DNA of 64,000 nucleotides from NCBI GenBank assembly GCA_001464335.1, contig LNEV01000018.1, forward strand, positions 124,001-188,000, written 5' to 3'. The notes under the pieces are model-generated. The model worked only from the letters and a program-made list of their open reading frames with translations, did no database searches and was not told where the DNA came from. The DNA comes from Rhizobiales bacterium Ga0077545 (GTDB lineage Bacteria; Pseudomonadota; Alphaproteobacteria; Rhizobiales; Methylopilaceae). The position numbers and the translations under genes are program-made. Shown here piece after piece: positions 20,620 to 29,740 of the stretch (positions within the stretch are counted from its first letter, which is position 1; every line of letters starts with the position of its first letter).

Positions 20620-21291
20620 CTATTGTAGGGACGTGTCGGTTTCGCCGCGCGTGCGGGCAAGATCCATTTCAGTCACCGCGACGAGAATTTCGGCGCGGGA
20701 GCGCAGATCCGGCGCTTCCAGCAGCGCCTGCTTTTCGCGTGCGCCATAGGGCGACATCATGGACAGCGCATTGACGAGCGCTTCGTTCGAGGCGCCGCGA
20801 ATTCCCGACCAGTCGGCTTCGAGCTGGTTCGCCTCGAGATAGGATTTCAGTGTGCGCAACAGCGCGTCGCGGTCCACCGTGTCCTCGCCTGCGCCCGGCA
20901 TCAGATCGTCCGAGAATTCCTCGTAGACGGGACGGCACTGGCGGTAGGGCGTCGTGACGGCAAGCTCCTCGCCGACACGGAACCGGCACACGCCGGTGAG
21001 CGAGACGAGATAGCGTCCGTCACCCGTTTCCTGAAATGAGGTGATGCGGCCGACACAGCCGATGTCGACGAGCGGGGGATGCGGCGCATCCTCCGGCGTG
21101 TCGAATTCCGGCTGGATCATTCCGATGAGGCGGTTGCCCGCCAGCGCATCGTCGATCATCTGCAGATAGCGCGGCTCGAAAATATTGAGCGGCATCTCAC
21201 CGCGCGGAAGAAGCAGCACTCCCGGCAGCGGAAACACCGGGATGGGAATCGGCAGATCGGCCGAGGCGAGATAGGCGCGGTTGCTGGGCAT
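20620..21291 (-). CDS. LON peptidase substrate-binding domain protein
   Basis: This 223-residue protein consists only of the N-terminal domain of Lon protease (IPVFPLPGVLLLPRGEMPLNIFEPRYLQMIDDALAG, in parts; then GRITSFQETGDGRYLVSLTGVCRFRV). It has neither the AAA+ nor the protease part, so it is a free-standing substrate- or ligand-binding module of unknown role. The ATG at 21291 fits the family. It is 17 bases from the CnoX gene, and the three minus-strand genes cnoX, Lon-N and Trm112 look like one operon, an order common in Hyphomicrobiales. Confidence 0.9.
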   Translation of the reverse strand: MPSNRAYLASADLPIPIPVFPLPGVLLLPRGEMPLNIFEPRYLQMIDDALAGNRLIGMIQPEFDTPEDAPHPPLVDIGCVGRITSFQETGDGRYLVSLTGVCRFRVGEELAVTTPYRQCRPVYEEFSDDLMPGAGEDTVDRDALLRTLKSYLEANQLEADWSGIRGASNEALVNALSMMSPYGAREKQALLEAPDLRSRAEILVAVTEMDLARTRGETDTSLQ

Positions 21292-21308
21292 TCTCGCTCC
21301 TTGGCAGG

Positions 21309-22211
21309 TCAGGCGAACAGCAGCGACGACAGGCGGCGGCGTCCGGACAGGCTGGCCGGGTCCATCGGACCCCACGCCTCGAAGAATTGTACGAGCTGCT
21401 TGCGCGCGCCGTCCTCGTTCCACGCCCGGTCCGCCTTCACGATGTCGAGAAGGTGGTCGACGGCCTCTTCCTTGCGGCCGGCCGCGGCGAACGCCACCGC
21501 AAGATCGAATCGTGTCTGGTGATCGGCGGGATTGGCGGCAAGCTGCGATTCGAGCCGTGTGATCTCGCCCTCTTCCGGCGCGTTTGCGGCAAGCTCGAGC
21601 TGCGCGCGCACGGCGGCCAGGGCCTGCTCGTTCTGCAAATCGGGCGGAATGGAATCGAGCAGCGCCTGTGCGCCCTCAAGGTCGCCCGCCGCGATCTGCA
21701 CACGCACGAGGCCCGCCATGGCGCGCGTGTCCTTCGGCGCCTGGGCCAGCAGCGCGCCGTAGATCTCGGCGGCGCCCGGCAGATCGTTCTCGGCAAAAAG
21801 CCTGTCGGCCTCGGCCAGAATTTCGTTCGCCTGCGCGGCATCGAAGGGTTTGGTCAGGCGCTCGATGAACTGCTTGATCTGGCCTTCCGGCTGCGCCCCG
21901 ACAAAGCCGTCAACCGGCTGGCCGTCGACAAAGGCAATCACCGCAGGGATCGACTTGATGCCGAGCTGGCCCGCGATCGTGGGGTGCTCGTCGGTGTTCA
22001 TCTTGACGAGCTTCACCTTGCCGCCGGCCTCTTTGACGACCTTCTCGATGACCGGGCCAAGCTGCTTGCAGGGCCCGCACCACGGGGCCCAGAAATCGAC
22101 GAGAACCGGCTGGTTGCGGCTTTCGTTAACGACGTCCGCGCCGAAATCCTTGGTCGTCGTGTCCTTGATGAGCGCGTTCGCGCCGGGCGCGGAGACGTCG
22201 CTGAGAGTCAT
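21309..22211 (-). CDS. cnoX: Thioredoxin-TPR chaperedoxin of the CnoX/YbbN family
   Basis: This 300-residue protein has an N-terminal thioredoxin fold (to about 125) and C-terminal TPR-like helical repeats (about 130-290). CnoX binds proteins under oxidative stress and passes them to GroEL or DnaK. The active site here is a full WCGPC (Cys45, Cys48), unlike the redox-dead E. coli protein, so it should also act as an oxidoreductase, as reported for the Caulobacter homologue. The cis-proline segment KSIPAVIAFVDGQPVDGFVG is intact. It starts with ATG and begins the operon with the Lon-N and Trm112 genes. Confidence 0.9.
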   Translation of the reverse strand: MTLSDVSAPGANALIKDTTTKDFGADVVNESRNQPVLVDFWAPWCGPCKQLGPVIEKVVKEAGGKVKLVKMNTDEHPTIAGQLGIKSIPAVIAFVDGQPVDGFVGAQPEGQIKQFIERLTKPFDAAQANEILAEADRLFAENDLPGAAEIYGALLAQAPKDTRAMAGLVRVQIAAGDLEGAQALLDSIPPDLQNEQALAAVRAQLELAANAPEEGEITRLESQLAANPADHQTRFDLAVAFAAAGRKEEAVDHLLDIVKADRAWNEDGARKQLVQFFEAWGPMDPASLSGRRRLSSLLFA

Positions 22212-22412
22212 GGGTTTCTCCTGAAACGGCAGGGTCGTGTGCGGACCTTATAAATGGGTCCCCGAGGGCAGAAGGGCAATCCCGCATTGTCCCGCACGGT
22301 ATGGCCGCCGGAGGAATGTGTCGCGGTGTAGACCTGCAACAGCGGCCCGGCAAGTCGCATGCGGCACGTCGCGCAGTTGGCCTTTGCATGAAAGCGCGAC
22401 TAGACTTTCCTC

Positions 22413-22919
22413 ATGTCTACGCTCGTCATCGACACCCGCCCCGCCCGCGTTTCCGATGCAGGCCTCATCGCCGAGGCTCATGACGAGGCGTGGCGTTACG
22501 CCTATCGCGGCATCATTCCGGGCCGCGAACTCGAGCGCATGATTCTGCGCCGGGGCATGCAATGGTGGGAAAGCGCGATCAACCGCGGCAGCCGGATTCT
22601 CGTTCTGGCCGCCGGCGACGACATTGCGGGCTATGCGAGCTACGGCAAGAATCGCGCGAGCATGCTGCCAGTGAAGGGCGAGATCTATGAGCTCTATATC
22701 CGGCCGCACTATCAGGGCATCGGCCTTGGCCGGAAACTGTTCATGGCCTGCCGGGGGGATCTGTCGGCGCGCGGCATGGCGGGTCTGTCGGTCTGGGCGC
22801 TCTCCGACAACGAGCCGGCCTGCGAATTTTACCGCGCCATCGGCGGCGCCGCTGCGGCCCGCGGATCGGAGAGTTTCGGCTCGGTGACGCTCGAAAAACT
22901 GGCCTTTACCTGGCCGTAG
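22413..22919 (+). CDS. GNAT family N-acetyltransferase
   Basis: This 168-residue acetyltransferase has one GNAT fold. Motif A is visible as ELYIRPHYQGIGLGRKLF, where QGIGLG binds the acetyl-CoA pyrophosphate. LSVWALSDNEPACEFYRAIGG follows as motif B. The substrate cannot be told. It lies alone between the divergent cnoX operon and ppa. The 200 bases upstream (22212-22412) show no recognisable element. Confidence 0.88.
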   Translation: MSTLVIDTRPARVSDAGLIAEAHDEAWRYAYRGIIPGRELERMILRRGMQWWESAINRGSRILVLAAGDDIAGYASYGKNRASMLPVKGEIYELYIRPHYQGIGLGRKLFMACRGDLSARGMAGLSVWALSDNEPACEFYRAIGGAAAARGSESFGSVTLEKLAFTWP

Positions 22920-23042
22920 CTTTAAGAGCCCCGGAAATGGTTTTGCCATTCCGCCTCAAGGCTGCCGCCTAACTCTCACTTTGACTTGCGGTGCGCCGCG
23001 CGAGCGTCTACGTCCCCGCGCGCACATTCTTCTGGAGAATCC

Positions 23043-23576
23043 ATGCGTATCGAAGCGATCCCGATCGGCACCAACCCGCCTGACGACGTCAATGTCCTGA
23101 TCGAAATCCCGATCGGCGGCGAACCGATCAAATACGAACTCGACAAAGCCTCCGGCACGCTCTTCGTCGATCGTTTCCTCTACACATCGATGCGCTACCC
23201 CGGGAATTACGGTTTCGTGCCGCACACGCTCTCCGAGGACGGAGACCCGATCGACGTGCTCGTCGCCAACACCCGCGCCATTGTGCCGGGCGCGGTCATC
23301 AACTGCCGCCCCGTCGGGGTGCTGAAGATGGAAGACGAAAAAGGCGGCGACGAGAAAGTGATCGCCGTTCCGTCCTCCTTGCTGACGCGGCGCTATGAGA
23401 AGGTGCAGAACGTTTTCGACCTGCCCGAAATCACGCTCGAGCAGATCGCGCACTTCTTCCAGCACTACAAGGATCTGGAAAAGACCAAGTGGTCGCGCCT
23501 CGTCGGCTGGGGTGAAGCGGATGAAGCGCGCGCGATGATCGTGCAGGCGATCGAGCGTGCCAACAACGCCAAGTAA
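23043..23576 (+). CDS. ppa: Inorganic pyrophosphatase (class A)
   Basis: This family I soluble pyrophosphatase hydrolyses PPi to drive biosynthesis. It has 177 residues. The active-site region includes [12 protein letters not shown] and [10 protein letters not shown] with the metal-binding aspartates, and the C-terminal [10 protein letters not shown] is conserved. The start ATG has TGGAGA upstream. A strong hairpin terminator begins five bases after the stop. Confidence 0.97.
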   Translation: MRIEAIPIGTNPPDDVNVLIEIPIGGEPIKYELDKASGTLFVDRFLYTSMRYPGNYGFVPHTLSEDGDPIDVLVANTRAIVPGAVINCRPVGVLKMEDEKGGDEKVIAVPSSLLTRRYEKVQNVFDLPEITLEQIAHFFQHYKDLEKTKWSRLVGWGEADEARAMIVQAIERANNAK

Positions 23577-23581
23577 CAATC

Positions 23582-23614
23582 ATCCCGGATCATCGCCTGA
23601 TGATCCGGGATTTT
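23582..23614 (+). terminator. Intrinsic terminator of ppa
   Basis: A perfect 13-bp stem (23582-23594 with 23599-23611, loop GCCT) runs into TTTT. It sits between the convergent ppa and TSUP genes and could act on both strands. Confidence 0.9.
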
Positions 23615-23618
23615 CATA

Positions 23619-24377
23619 TCAGCCGCCGTAACGCCCCAGAAGCTCCGGCGCCGCGCTCGCAACCAGCGCAATCCCGGAGAGTGTCAGCAGGCCCAGCACG
23701 ATCTGCCGAAAGCGTGTTTCGCTGATGCCGATGTAAAGACGTGCGCCGACGAGAACCGGCACGAGCACCGCCAGCGCGACGAGCCCGAGCGACGGGAGCA
23801 TGTCCACCGTCACCATGCCCGAGAAAAGATAGGCCGCCATCGTCGCGGTCAGTGTTGCCAGATTGAAGTTCTGGATGATGGCGCGCTGGGTGTCCTTGTC
23901 CATGCGGCGAAGCGTGCACCACAAGGTCGGCACCGCGCCTGTAAATCCGCCGAGCCCACCCATGACACCGCCGATCAACCCCATCACGCCGTCGGCGATG
24001 CGGCCCCCAAATGTGACGGGCGGTAGGTTGCGCGCAAAGAGCGCGAGCGGGCACCAGACCGCGAGAAAAAGCCCCAGCATGAGCTTGAACAGTGCAACAT
24101 TGAGCGCAGGCAAAAGCACAACTCCGAGCGGAATTCCCACGAGCCCGCCAACCAGAAACGGCAGAAGAAGCGCCCAGTTGAAGCCGCGCCGCATGGAAAA
24201 GGCTGCGATCACCTGCCCCGTCAGGCCACCGAACACCGACAGCACGGCCGCGAGCTGTGGGTCAAGTGCCCACGCCCATACCGACAAGGCGGTCAGCCCG
24301 AAGCCGAAGCCCGACAGGCCCTGAACGAACCCCGCCAGAACCGCGCCGAGGGCGATGATCCAGATGGCGGGATCCAT
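23619..24377 (-). CDS. TSUP (TauE/SafE) family membrane permease
   Basis: This 252-residue integral membrane protein has about eight hydrophobic helices and the TauE/SafE-type internal duplication (GFVQGLSGFGFGLTALSVW near the start, VMGLIGGVMGGLGGFTGAVP in the middle). The family exports sulfite, sulfoacetate or other organosulfur anions, and the substrate here is unknown. It starts with ATG. It lies 40 bases downstream of folD on the same strand and could be the last gene of that operon. Confidence 0.88.
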   Translation of the reverse strand: MDPAIWIIALGAVLAGFVQGLSGFGFGLTALSVWAWALDPQLAAVLSVFGGLTGQVIAAFSMRRGFNWALLLPFLVGGLVGIPLGVVLLPALNVALFKLMLGLFLAVWCPLALFARNLPPVTFGGRIADGVMGLIGGVMGGLGGFTGAVPTLWCTLRRMDKDTQRAIIQNFNLATLTATMAAYLFSGMVTVDMLPSLGLVALAVLVPVLVGARLYIGISETRFRQIVLGLLTLSGIALVASAAPELLGRYGG

Positions 24378-24417
24378 GGCGACCTCCTCGTGATGTGCGC
24401 GCTGGAGGCTCCCGCGA

Positions 24418-25290
24418 TCAGAAGCGCGGTGCGGGTTTCCCGGCGGCCCAGCACGCCGCCTTCAGCGTGTTGGCAAGAAGGCAGGCGATGGTCATCGGGC
24501 CGACGCCGCCCGGCACCGGCGTGATCGCGCCCGCAACCTCCTTCGCCTCCTCGAACGCGACATCGCCGACAAGGCGCGTCTTGCCCGCTTCGGCCGAGAC
24601 ACGGTTGATGCCGACATCGATGACCGTCGCGCCGGGCTTGATCCAGTGCTTCTTGACGAGTTCGGCGCGGCCGACGGCGGCGATGAGAAGGTCCGCCCGT
24701 GCGCAGACCTCGTCCAGATCCCGCGTCTTCGAGTGCGCAATTGTGACGGTCGCGCTTTCCTGGATGAGGAGCTGGGCAACCGGCTTGCCGACGATGTTCG
24801 AGCGCCCGAGCACAACCGCGTTGAGCCCGGTCAGGTCCGGATGTACGGACTTCGCGAGGATGATCGAGCCCTGCGGCGTGCACGGCATAAGGCTGTCCTG
24901 CCCCACGGCGAGCTTGCCCGCATTGATCGGGTGAAAGCCGTCGACGTCCTTGGCCGGGTCGATGGTGCGGATCACGAGGTCGGGGTCGATGTGGTCGGGC
25001 AGCGGAAGCTGCACGAGAATGCCGTGGACCTCGGAGTTGTCGTTAAGCTGTTCGACGATCTTCAGAAGCTCGGCTTCGGGCGTGTCTTCCGGCAGCCGGT
25101 GCTCGAAGCTGATGAAGCCCGCTTCTTCGGTCTGCTTCACCTTGTTGCGGACATAGACCTGGCTGGCCGGGTTCTCGCCGACAATGACGACCGCGAGGCC
25201 GGGCGTGATGCCGAGCGCCTTCGCCTCCTGCGTGACCCGGATGCGGATCTGCTCGGCGATGGCCTTGCCGTCGATAATCTGTGCGCTCAC
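24418..25290 (-). CDS. folD: Bifunctional methylenetetrahydrofolate dehydrogenase/cyclohydrolase FolD
   Basis: FolD interconverts 5,10-methylene-, methenyl- and 10-formyl-tetrahydrofolate with NADP. It has 290 residues. The catalytic Lys region [11 protein letters not shown], the LPLPDHID and DVDGFHP blocks, the dinucleotide motif [14 protein letters not shown] and the C-terminal [10 protein letters not shown] are all present. It starts at GTG, overlapping the stop of the upstream DUF167 gene by four bases (GTGA). Confidence 0.96.
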   Translation of the reverse strand: MSAQIIDGKAIAEQIRIRVTQEAKALGITPGLAVVIVGENPASQVYVRNKVKQTEEAGFISFEHRLPEDTPEAELLKIVEQLNDNSEVHGILVQLPLPDHIDPDLVIRTIDPAKDVDGFHPINAGKLAVGQDSLMPCTPQGSIILAKSVHPDLTGLNAVVLGRSNIVGKPVAQLLIQESATVTIAHSKTRDLDEVCARADLLIAAVGRAELVKKHWIKPGATVIDVGINRVSAEAGKTRLVGDVAFEEAKEVAGAITPVPGGVGPMTIACLLANTLKAACWAAGKPAPRF

Positions 25291-25610
25291 TTCGCATGTC
25301 CTTTCAGGGCGGCGTCGAGCCGCGCCGCCAGTGCGGGGCCGTCGCCGTGGATGTCGATCACTTTGAGGCGGGCCGTGTGGCCCGCCGCGAGAACGGCGCC
25401 GGATTTTGCGACGCCAAGACGTTTTGCGACAAGCGCGAGGAGCGCCGCATTGGCCTTGCCGTTCTCGGGCGCGGCGCGCACGCGCGCTTTCACCACGCTT
25501 TGCCCGTCGGCTAGGGCCGAAACTCCGTCAAACCCGTCGCGCCCGCCTTTGGGCGTCAGCCGTACCGAAACGCGCAGACCTTCGGGCGTGATCTGCCAGG
25601 CCGAACTCAC
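25287..25610 (-). CDS. DUF167 family protein (YggU-like)
   Basis: This 107-residue protein is of the DUF167/YggU family, whose molecular function is unknown. Family features are [13 protein letters not shown] near the start and [29 protein letters not shown] in the middle. GTG 25610 was chosen because it overlaps the YggT stop in a GTGA. A second GTGA joins its own stop to the folD start, so YggT, DUF167 and FolD are translated as a coupled chain. Confidence 0.9.
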   Translation of the reverse strand: MSSAWQITPEGLRVSVRLTPKGGRDGFDGVSALADGQSVVKARVRAAPENGKANAALLALVAKRLGVAKSGAVLAAGHTARLKVIDIHGDGPALAARLDAALKGHAK

Positions 25611-25897
25611 ACGGCGAGGCTGGCGTAGATCTCGACGACGAGGCGGCGCAGGAAGCCGAGCAGCAGCAGAAGGATCACCGGCGAAATATCGATGCCGCCG
25701 AGATTGGGCATGATGCGGCGGATCGGCGCGAGCGCCGGCTCCGTCAGCCGGGTGAGAACGTCCCATATGCGCGCAACGATGGGATTGTGTGGGTTCGCCA
25801 CGTTGAAGGCGATGAGCCAGCTCAGCACCGCCGAGATGATCACCACCCAGAAATAAAGGTCGATGATGCTGACGATCAGCCAGACGAGCGCGTTCAT
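25607..25897 (-). CDS. YggT family membrane protein
   Basis: This 96-residue protein has two hydrophobic segments (about residues 4-27 and 72-94) flanking a conserved loop with [24 protein letters not shown]. YggT proteins are linked with membrane or division functions and with osmotic stress tolerance. The biochemical role is unsettled. ATG 25897 was chosen because GGAAGG lies five bases upstream. The in-frame start at 25924 would add nine residues. Confidence 0.88.
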   Translation of the reverse strand: MNALVWLIVSIIDLYFWVVIISAVLSWLIAFNVANPHNPIVARIWDVLTRLTEPALAPIRRIMPNLGGIDISPVILLLLLGFLRRLVVEIYASLAV

Positions 25898-26046
25898 GGG
25901 AGCCTTCCGAGGCGGGAGAGACAAGATCAGGAGCGCGATTTGTACGCGGCGTCCCTTTTGCCTTCAAGCCTTTGCGCTTTTGCGTCGCGCTTTGCCCCAA
26001 GCTTGCTTGACACTCTTCCGGGGCCGGACGTAGAAAGCGCTTCTTT

Positions 26047-26122
<76 letters not shown>

Positions 26123-26302
26123 CTTCCCGATTTCGGATGAATAAACGCCCCGCCGTCTCTGGGACGAGCTGCGCGTTTCCGGTTAACCAAACCGGCCAAA
26201 ACCCCGCTTTCGCCCGCCGGCGTTGAGACTTGGGTAGCTCCCTCTGGGTTAAAAAATGCGGGGGTTGATGGCTGCGCGTGCAGCCGTCGCGCAGGGGATC
26301 GC

Positions 26303-27667
26303 ATGAGCGCCAGCGAAGCACGCAGAGAAATGCCGGACGAAGCGGCGGCCTATGGCGTCGCCGGGTTTCCGCTCGCCGGAATGTCGATCATGGCGATTCG
26401 CGTGCTCGGAGCGGGGCTGTCCTTTGTCGCCCAAGCGCTCGCCTCGCGCCTGATCGGCCCCGATCAGTTCGGCACATACGCGCTCGCCTTTGTCTGGCTG
26501 CTTCTGCTGGGCCATGGGGCGACAGCCGGTACGAATCAGCTCATCTGCCGCTTTCTCGCCGTCTACCGTGTCGAGAACGATCCGGCCGCGGCGGCGGGGC
26601 TTTTGCGCTTTGCGCTGGTGCTCGCCGGATGCGTGGCGTCGGGCGTGACTTCGATCGCCCTGCTGGCCATTCATTTCGCACCGTTCGGTCTCAATGCGTC
26701 GGCCGTCGTGGTAACGAGCCTCGCCTTTGCGGCGGTCCCGCTGCTCGTCCTTCAGGATTACCTCGAGGCCATCGCCCGCGGCCTCGACCGCCCGGTCCTC
26801 GGCGTCGCCCCGGCCCTTCTTCTGCGTCAGCTTGCGATCATCTTCGGCGTCGGTGGATTGATGCTGCTCGGCACAGGGGCGGATGCGTTGACCATCATGG
26901 TCCTGACGGTTGGGGGTGTGGTCGCGACGCTCATCGTGCAGGCGTTGCTTCTCGCGCGCCGTCTGCGTGTGGAGTTGAAAGGCGTCGTGCCGGTCTACCG
27001 CACGCGCCTGTGGTTCTCGACGGCGCTTCCCATCGCGTTCCTCGATGGCGCGGAAGTGCTGTTCAACAACGCAGACATCCTCGTCCTCGGGATGTTCGCG
27101 CCTCCCGAAGTCGCCGCGTTCTATTTCGCCGCCACGCGCCTGTCGCAGATCCTTGCCTATGTGCCGTGGGGCATTTCGGCCGTCGCCGCGCAGAAATATG
27201 CCGCGCTGTCACGGAGTACCGACAGGCGCGATCTCCAGTCGCTTGTCTCGGCGGCGACGTTCCTATCGACAGCGCTTGCGCTCGCCGCCTCGCTCGGCCT
27301 GTGGCTGATGGCCGGCCTTCTGCTGTCGCTGTTCGGGCCTTCTTATGACGCGGCCTTGCCCGTTTTGCCGGTCCTGTGTGCCGGAGTTCTCCTCGCCTGC
27401 GCATTTGGCCCCGGAGACGATGTGCTGATTGCTCTGGGCGAAGAACGCATCTGCTCGTTCATCTTCTTTGTCGCTCTGGCGGCAAATCTGGCGCTGTCCT
27501 TCGCGCTGGTTCCTGCCTTTGGAATGATGGGAGCCGCGATCGCGAGCGCGACGGCGCTCGGCCTGCGGGGAATGCTGCTGTCGTTCTTTGCGTGGCGTCG
27601 CCTCGGCCTGTTCCTGCCGCTGTCGGTGCGGCTTGCCGTGCCGGCCCTGCGGGGGATGGTGGCATGA
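26303..27667 (+). CDS. Wzx/MviN-type polysaccharide flippase
   Basis: This 454-residue membrane protein has about 12 to 14 hydrophobic helices. The N-terminal GAGLSFVAQALASRLIGPDQFGTYALAF (in parts) matches the polysaccharide biosynthesis/MATE-like flippase fold. Such proteins move lipid-linked sugar units across the inner membrane. No glycosyltransferase or polymerase gene is nearby, so it may serve a locus elsewhere. It starts with ATG. Its stop overlaps the start of the next gene (ATGA), which ties it to a CelD-like acyltransferase. Confidence 0.86.
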   Translation: MSASEARREMPDEAAAYGVAGFPLAGMSIMAIRVLGAGLSFVAQALASRLIGPDQFGTYALAFVWLLLLGHGATAGTNQLICRFLAVYRVENDPAAAAGLLRFALVLAGCVASGVTSIALLAIHFAPFGLNASAVVVTSLAFAAVPLLVLQDYLEAIARGLDRPVLGVAPALLLRQLAIIFGVGGLMLLGTGADALTIMVLTVGGVVATLIVQALLLARRLRVELKGVVPVYRTRLWFSTALPIAFLDGAEVLFNNADILVLGMFAPPEVAAFYFAATRLSQILAYVPWGISAVAAQKYAALSRSTDRRDLQSLVSAATFLSTALALAASLGLWLMAGLLLSLFGPSYDAALPVLPVLCAGVLLACAFGPGDDVLIALGEERICSFIFFVALAANLALSFALVPAFGMMGAAIASATALGLRGMLLSFFAWRRLGLFLPLSVRLAVPALRGMVA

Positions 27668-28833
27668 CGGCCGCCGTAGCGCATATGAACTCGAAGCCGA
27701 CGGCAGACGTGGACAGGACGGGCTTCACCGCGCAGGTGATGCAGGGCGGGGATGTCATTACCGCCGAAGAATGGGACAGCCTCAGCCTCAACGCCCTTGA
27801 AGAGAACCCGTTTCTCGGCCGCCGGTTCGTGCGCGCGGATCTGCTGGCCTTCGGCCAGCGCGGGCTGCGGATCGTTACGCTTCGCGATCCGGCAGGCCGT
27901 CTTGTCGGCCTCGTGCCCTACAGGCCGGGCAACCTTTTTGCCGTGGTCGCCGGGCGTGAGGTGCGGATCGCGCTCAACGATTACCAGCCGGAAGGCGTGC
28001 CTCTGATCCATCGCGAATGTGCCGACGGCGCGCTGCACGCCTTCTCGGACCTCATTCTGTCGGGCGCGGTGCCGAGCCGCTGGGTGTTTCCGCAGGTCGG
28101 TCTCGACGGCCCGTTCCTGCGCGAGCTGCGCGCGGTTGCCAGGCAGCGCGGACTGCTGTGTCATTCGGAGTATCGCTTTGATCGTCCTGTCCTGACGCGC
28201 ATGCCCGAAGGCTTCGAAGCCCATGCCGAAAAGGTCATCGGCAAGAAGCGAGTCAAGGACATCGAACGAAATCTGCGGCGGCTGGGCGAGCTCGGTTCCG
28301 TGCGGTTCGAGCGGGCCACCGAGCATGCGCATGTGCGGCTTCGCCTCGATGCCTTTCTGCAGATCGAGAATGCCGGGTGGAAGGGCGCGGCCGGCACGGC
28401 GTTCCTCGCGCGGGCCTATCATGCGCGCTTTGCCCGTTTCGCCTTTGGCGGCGCAACGCCGGGTGAAGGCATCACCAGCGTCGACAGCCTGCTCCTGGAC
28501 GGCGTGCCCATCGCCCTCAGCGTCAATCTTCGCAGCGGCGGTCGGGTGTTCACCGCAAAATGCACGTATGACGAGGCCTACCGCAAATACGGCCCCGGAA
28601 TGGTGCTCGAATATCTCGTCATCCGCCATTTCTATGCCCACCCGGACGACGTGGAGATGGACGCCGCGACGACGGCGGGCGGCCATGTGATCTCGGGGCT
28701 CTGGAACGCAAAACGGGCCATGGCGGTCGTGACGCTCGGTCCGGATAACGTACAGACGCGGATGGCCATCGATATTCACGCCGCAAAATATCGCTTGCGG
28801 CAGGCGGCCAAGCGCCTCCTGCGGCGCGGCTGA
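27664..28833 (+). CDS. CelD/BcsL-like GNAT acyltransferase
   Basis: This 389-residue protein resembles the cellulose-biosynthesis CelD/BcsL family (COG5653), a two-lobed GNAT acyltransferase group found in exopolysaccharide loci. The C-terminal lobe shows the family pattern FLQIENAGWKG (the E-x-x-x-W-K type), SVNLRSGGRVFTAKCTYDEAYRKYGPG (in parts) and LEYLVIRHFY. It is translationally coupled to the flippase gene by an ATGA overlap. The pair probably flips and acylates a surface polysaccharide unit, though the substrate is unknown. Confidence 0.82.
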   Translation: MTAAVAHMNSKPTADVDRTGFTAQVMQGGDVITAEEWDSLSLNALEENPFLGRRFVRADLLAFGQRGLRIVTLRDPAGRLVGLVPYRPGNLFAVVAGREVRIALNDYQPEGVPLIHRECADGALHAFSDLILSGAVPSRWVFPQVGLDGPFLRELRAVARQRGLLCHSEYRFDRPVLTRMPEGFEAHAEKVIGKKRVKDIERNLRRLGELGSVRFERATEHAHVRLRLDAFLQIENAGWKGAAGTAFLARAYHARFARFAFGGATPGEGITSVDSLLLDGVPIALSVNLRSGGRVFTAKCTYDEAYRKYGPGMVLEYLVIRHFYAHPDDVEMDAATTAGGHVISGLWNAKRAMAVVTLGPDNVQTRMAIDIHAAKYRLRQAAKRLLRRG

Positions 28834-28959
28834 TCTTCCGCGCCCGCGCCCAAAACGAATCCATCTGCCTCAATTGAAGGCGGCGTTTCGGCGCCGGCAC
28901 CGCTGCGCGCGCGGCACGATCCTCTGAAGCCGCCTCTGGCACGATCATTGCGATCACTC

Positions 28960-28969
28960 TTGTATACAA
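28960..28969. promoter_or_regulatory. Palindromic operator candidate for the GntR regulator
   Basis: TTGTATACAA is a perfect 10-bp palindrome 17 bases upstream of the GntR-type gene start. It fits the short T-G-T/A-C-A half-site pattern bound by FCD-type GntR proteins. Autoregulation is inferred. Confidence 0.55.
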
Positions 28970-28985
28970 CAGTGATGGGGCAGTT

Positions 28986-29729
28986 TTGGTCAGCGAACAG
29001 GACGAAATCGAGCAGTCGGTGATCGCGGCCGTTCTGGCGGGGCGCTTCAGCCCCGGCGAGCGGCTTGTCGAGAGCTCTCTGGCCGGTCTCTACGGGGTAT
29101 CGCGGACGCGCGTGCGAGAAGCTCTGATGCGCCTGCAGACACGCGGCATCGTCGAGGTCTCGGCGCGCCGGGGCTGGTTCATCGTGCGCCCTTCCGCTGA
29201 AGAGGCGCATGCCGCCTACCAGGCGCGCAAGGTCATCGAGATTGGCCTCGTCATGTCGATCCGGCAGGTGCTGCCCGACGCGATCCGGCAGCTTCGCCAC
29301 CATGTCGAGGAGGAGCACGCGGCCATCCATGACTCCAACGTCAATGCGCGCGTGTGCCTTCTCGGCGACTTTCACGTCCATCTCGCAGAGCTGTTCGGCA
29401 ATCCGGTGCTGACGAAGATCGTCAGCGACCTTACAGCGCGCACGACACTTATCTCCATGCTGTACCAGCCCGCCGCGGCGGCCGAGGAATCATCCGACGA
29501 TCATGGCAGCATTCTCGATGCGCTCGAGGCGGGCGACATCGCGCGCGCCGCGCAATTGATGTCCGAGCATATCGACCGCGTGGAGGCGGGCATCGATCTT
29601 TCGGTCATGCGCGATCCGCTCGACGGGCTCCGCAAGATTCTTGCGCCGGGCGAAGGCCTCGTGCGCTCCGCCGCACCACAGCAGGCGGCGCAAAATTCCG
29701 TTCACAGCACCAATCGTCAAACCGAGTGA
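28986..29729 (+). CDS. GntR family (FCD type) transcriptional regulator
   Basis: This 247-residue regulator has an N-terminal winged helix (about 5-75; LAGLYGVSRTRVREALMRLQTRGIVEV, in parts) and a C-terminal FCD ligand-binding helical domain (about 80-225). Metal-ligand-like histidines are seen in DFHVHLAELFGNP and in LMSEHIDRVEAG. Start is TTG 28986 with a GGGG ribosome site five bases upstream. No ATG or GTG is in frame before the domain. It sits 11 bases before an amino-acid-type ABC transporter operon and probably controls it. Confidence 0.88.
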   Translation: MVSEQDEIEQSVIAAVLAGRFSPGERLVESSLAGLYGVSRTRVREALMRLQTRGIVEVSARRGWFIVRPSAEEAHAAYQARKVIEIGLVMSIRQVLPDAIRQLRHHVEEEHAAIHDSNVNARVCLLGDFHVHLAELFGNPVLTKIVSDLTARTTLISMLYQPAAAAEESSDDHGSILDALEAGDIARAAQLMSEHIDRVEAGIDLSVMRDPLDGLRKILAPGEGLVRSAAPQQAAQNSVHSTNRQTE

Positions 29730-29740
29730 AGGAGAATCCC

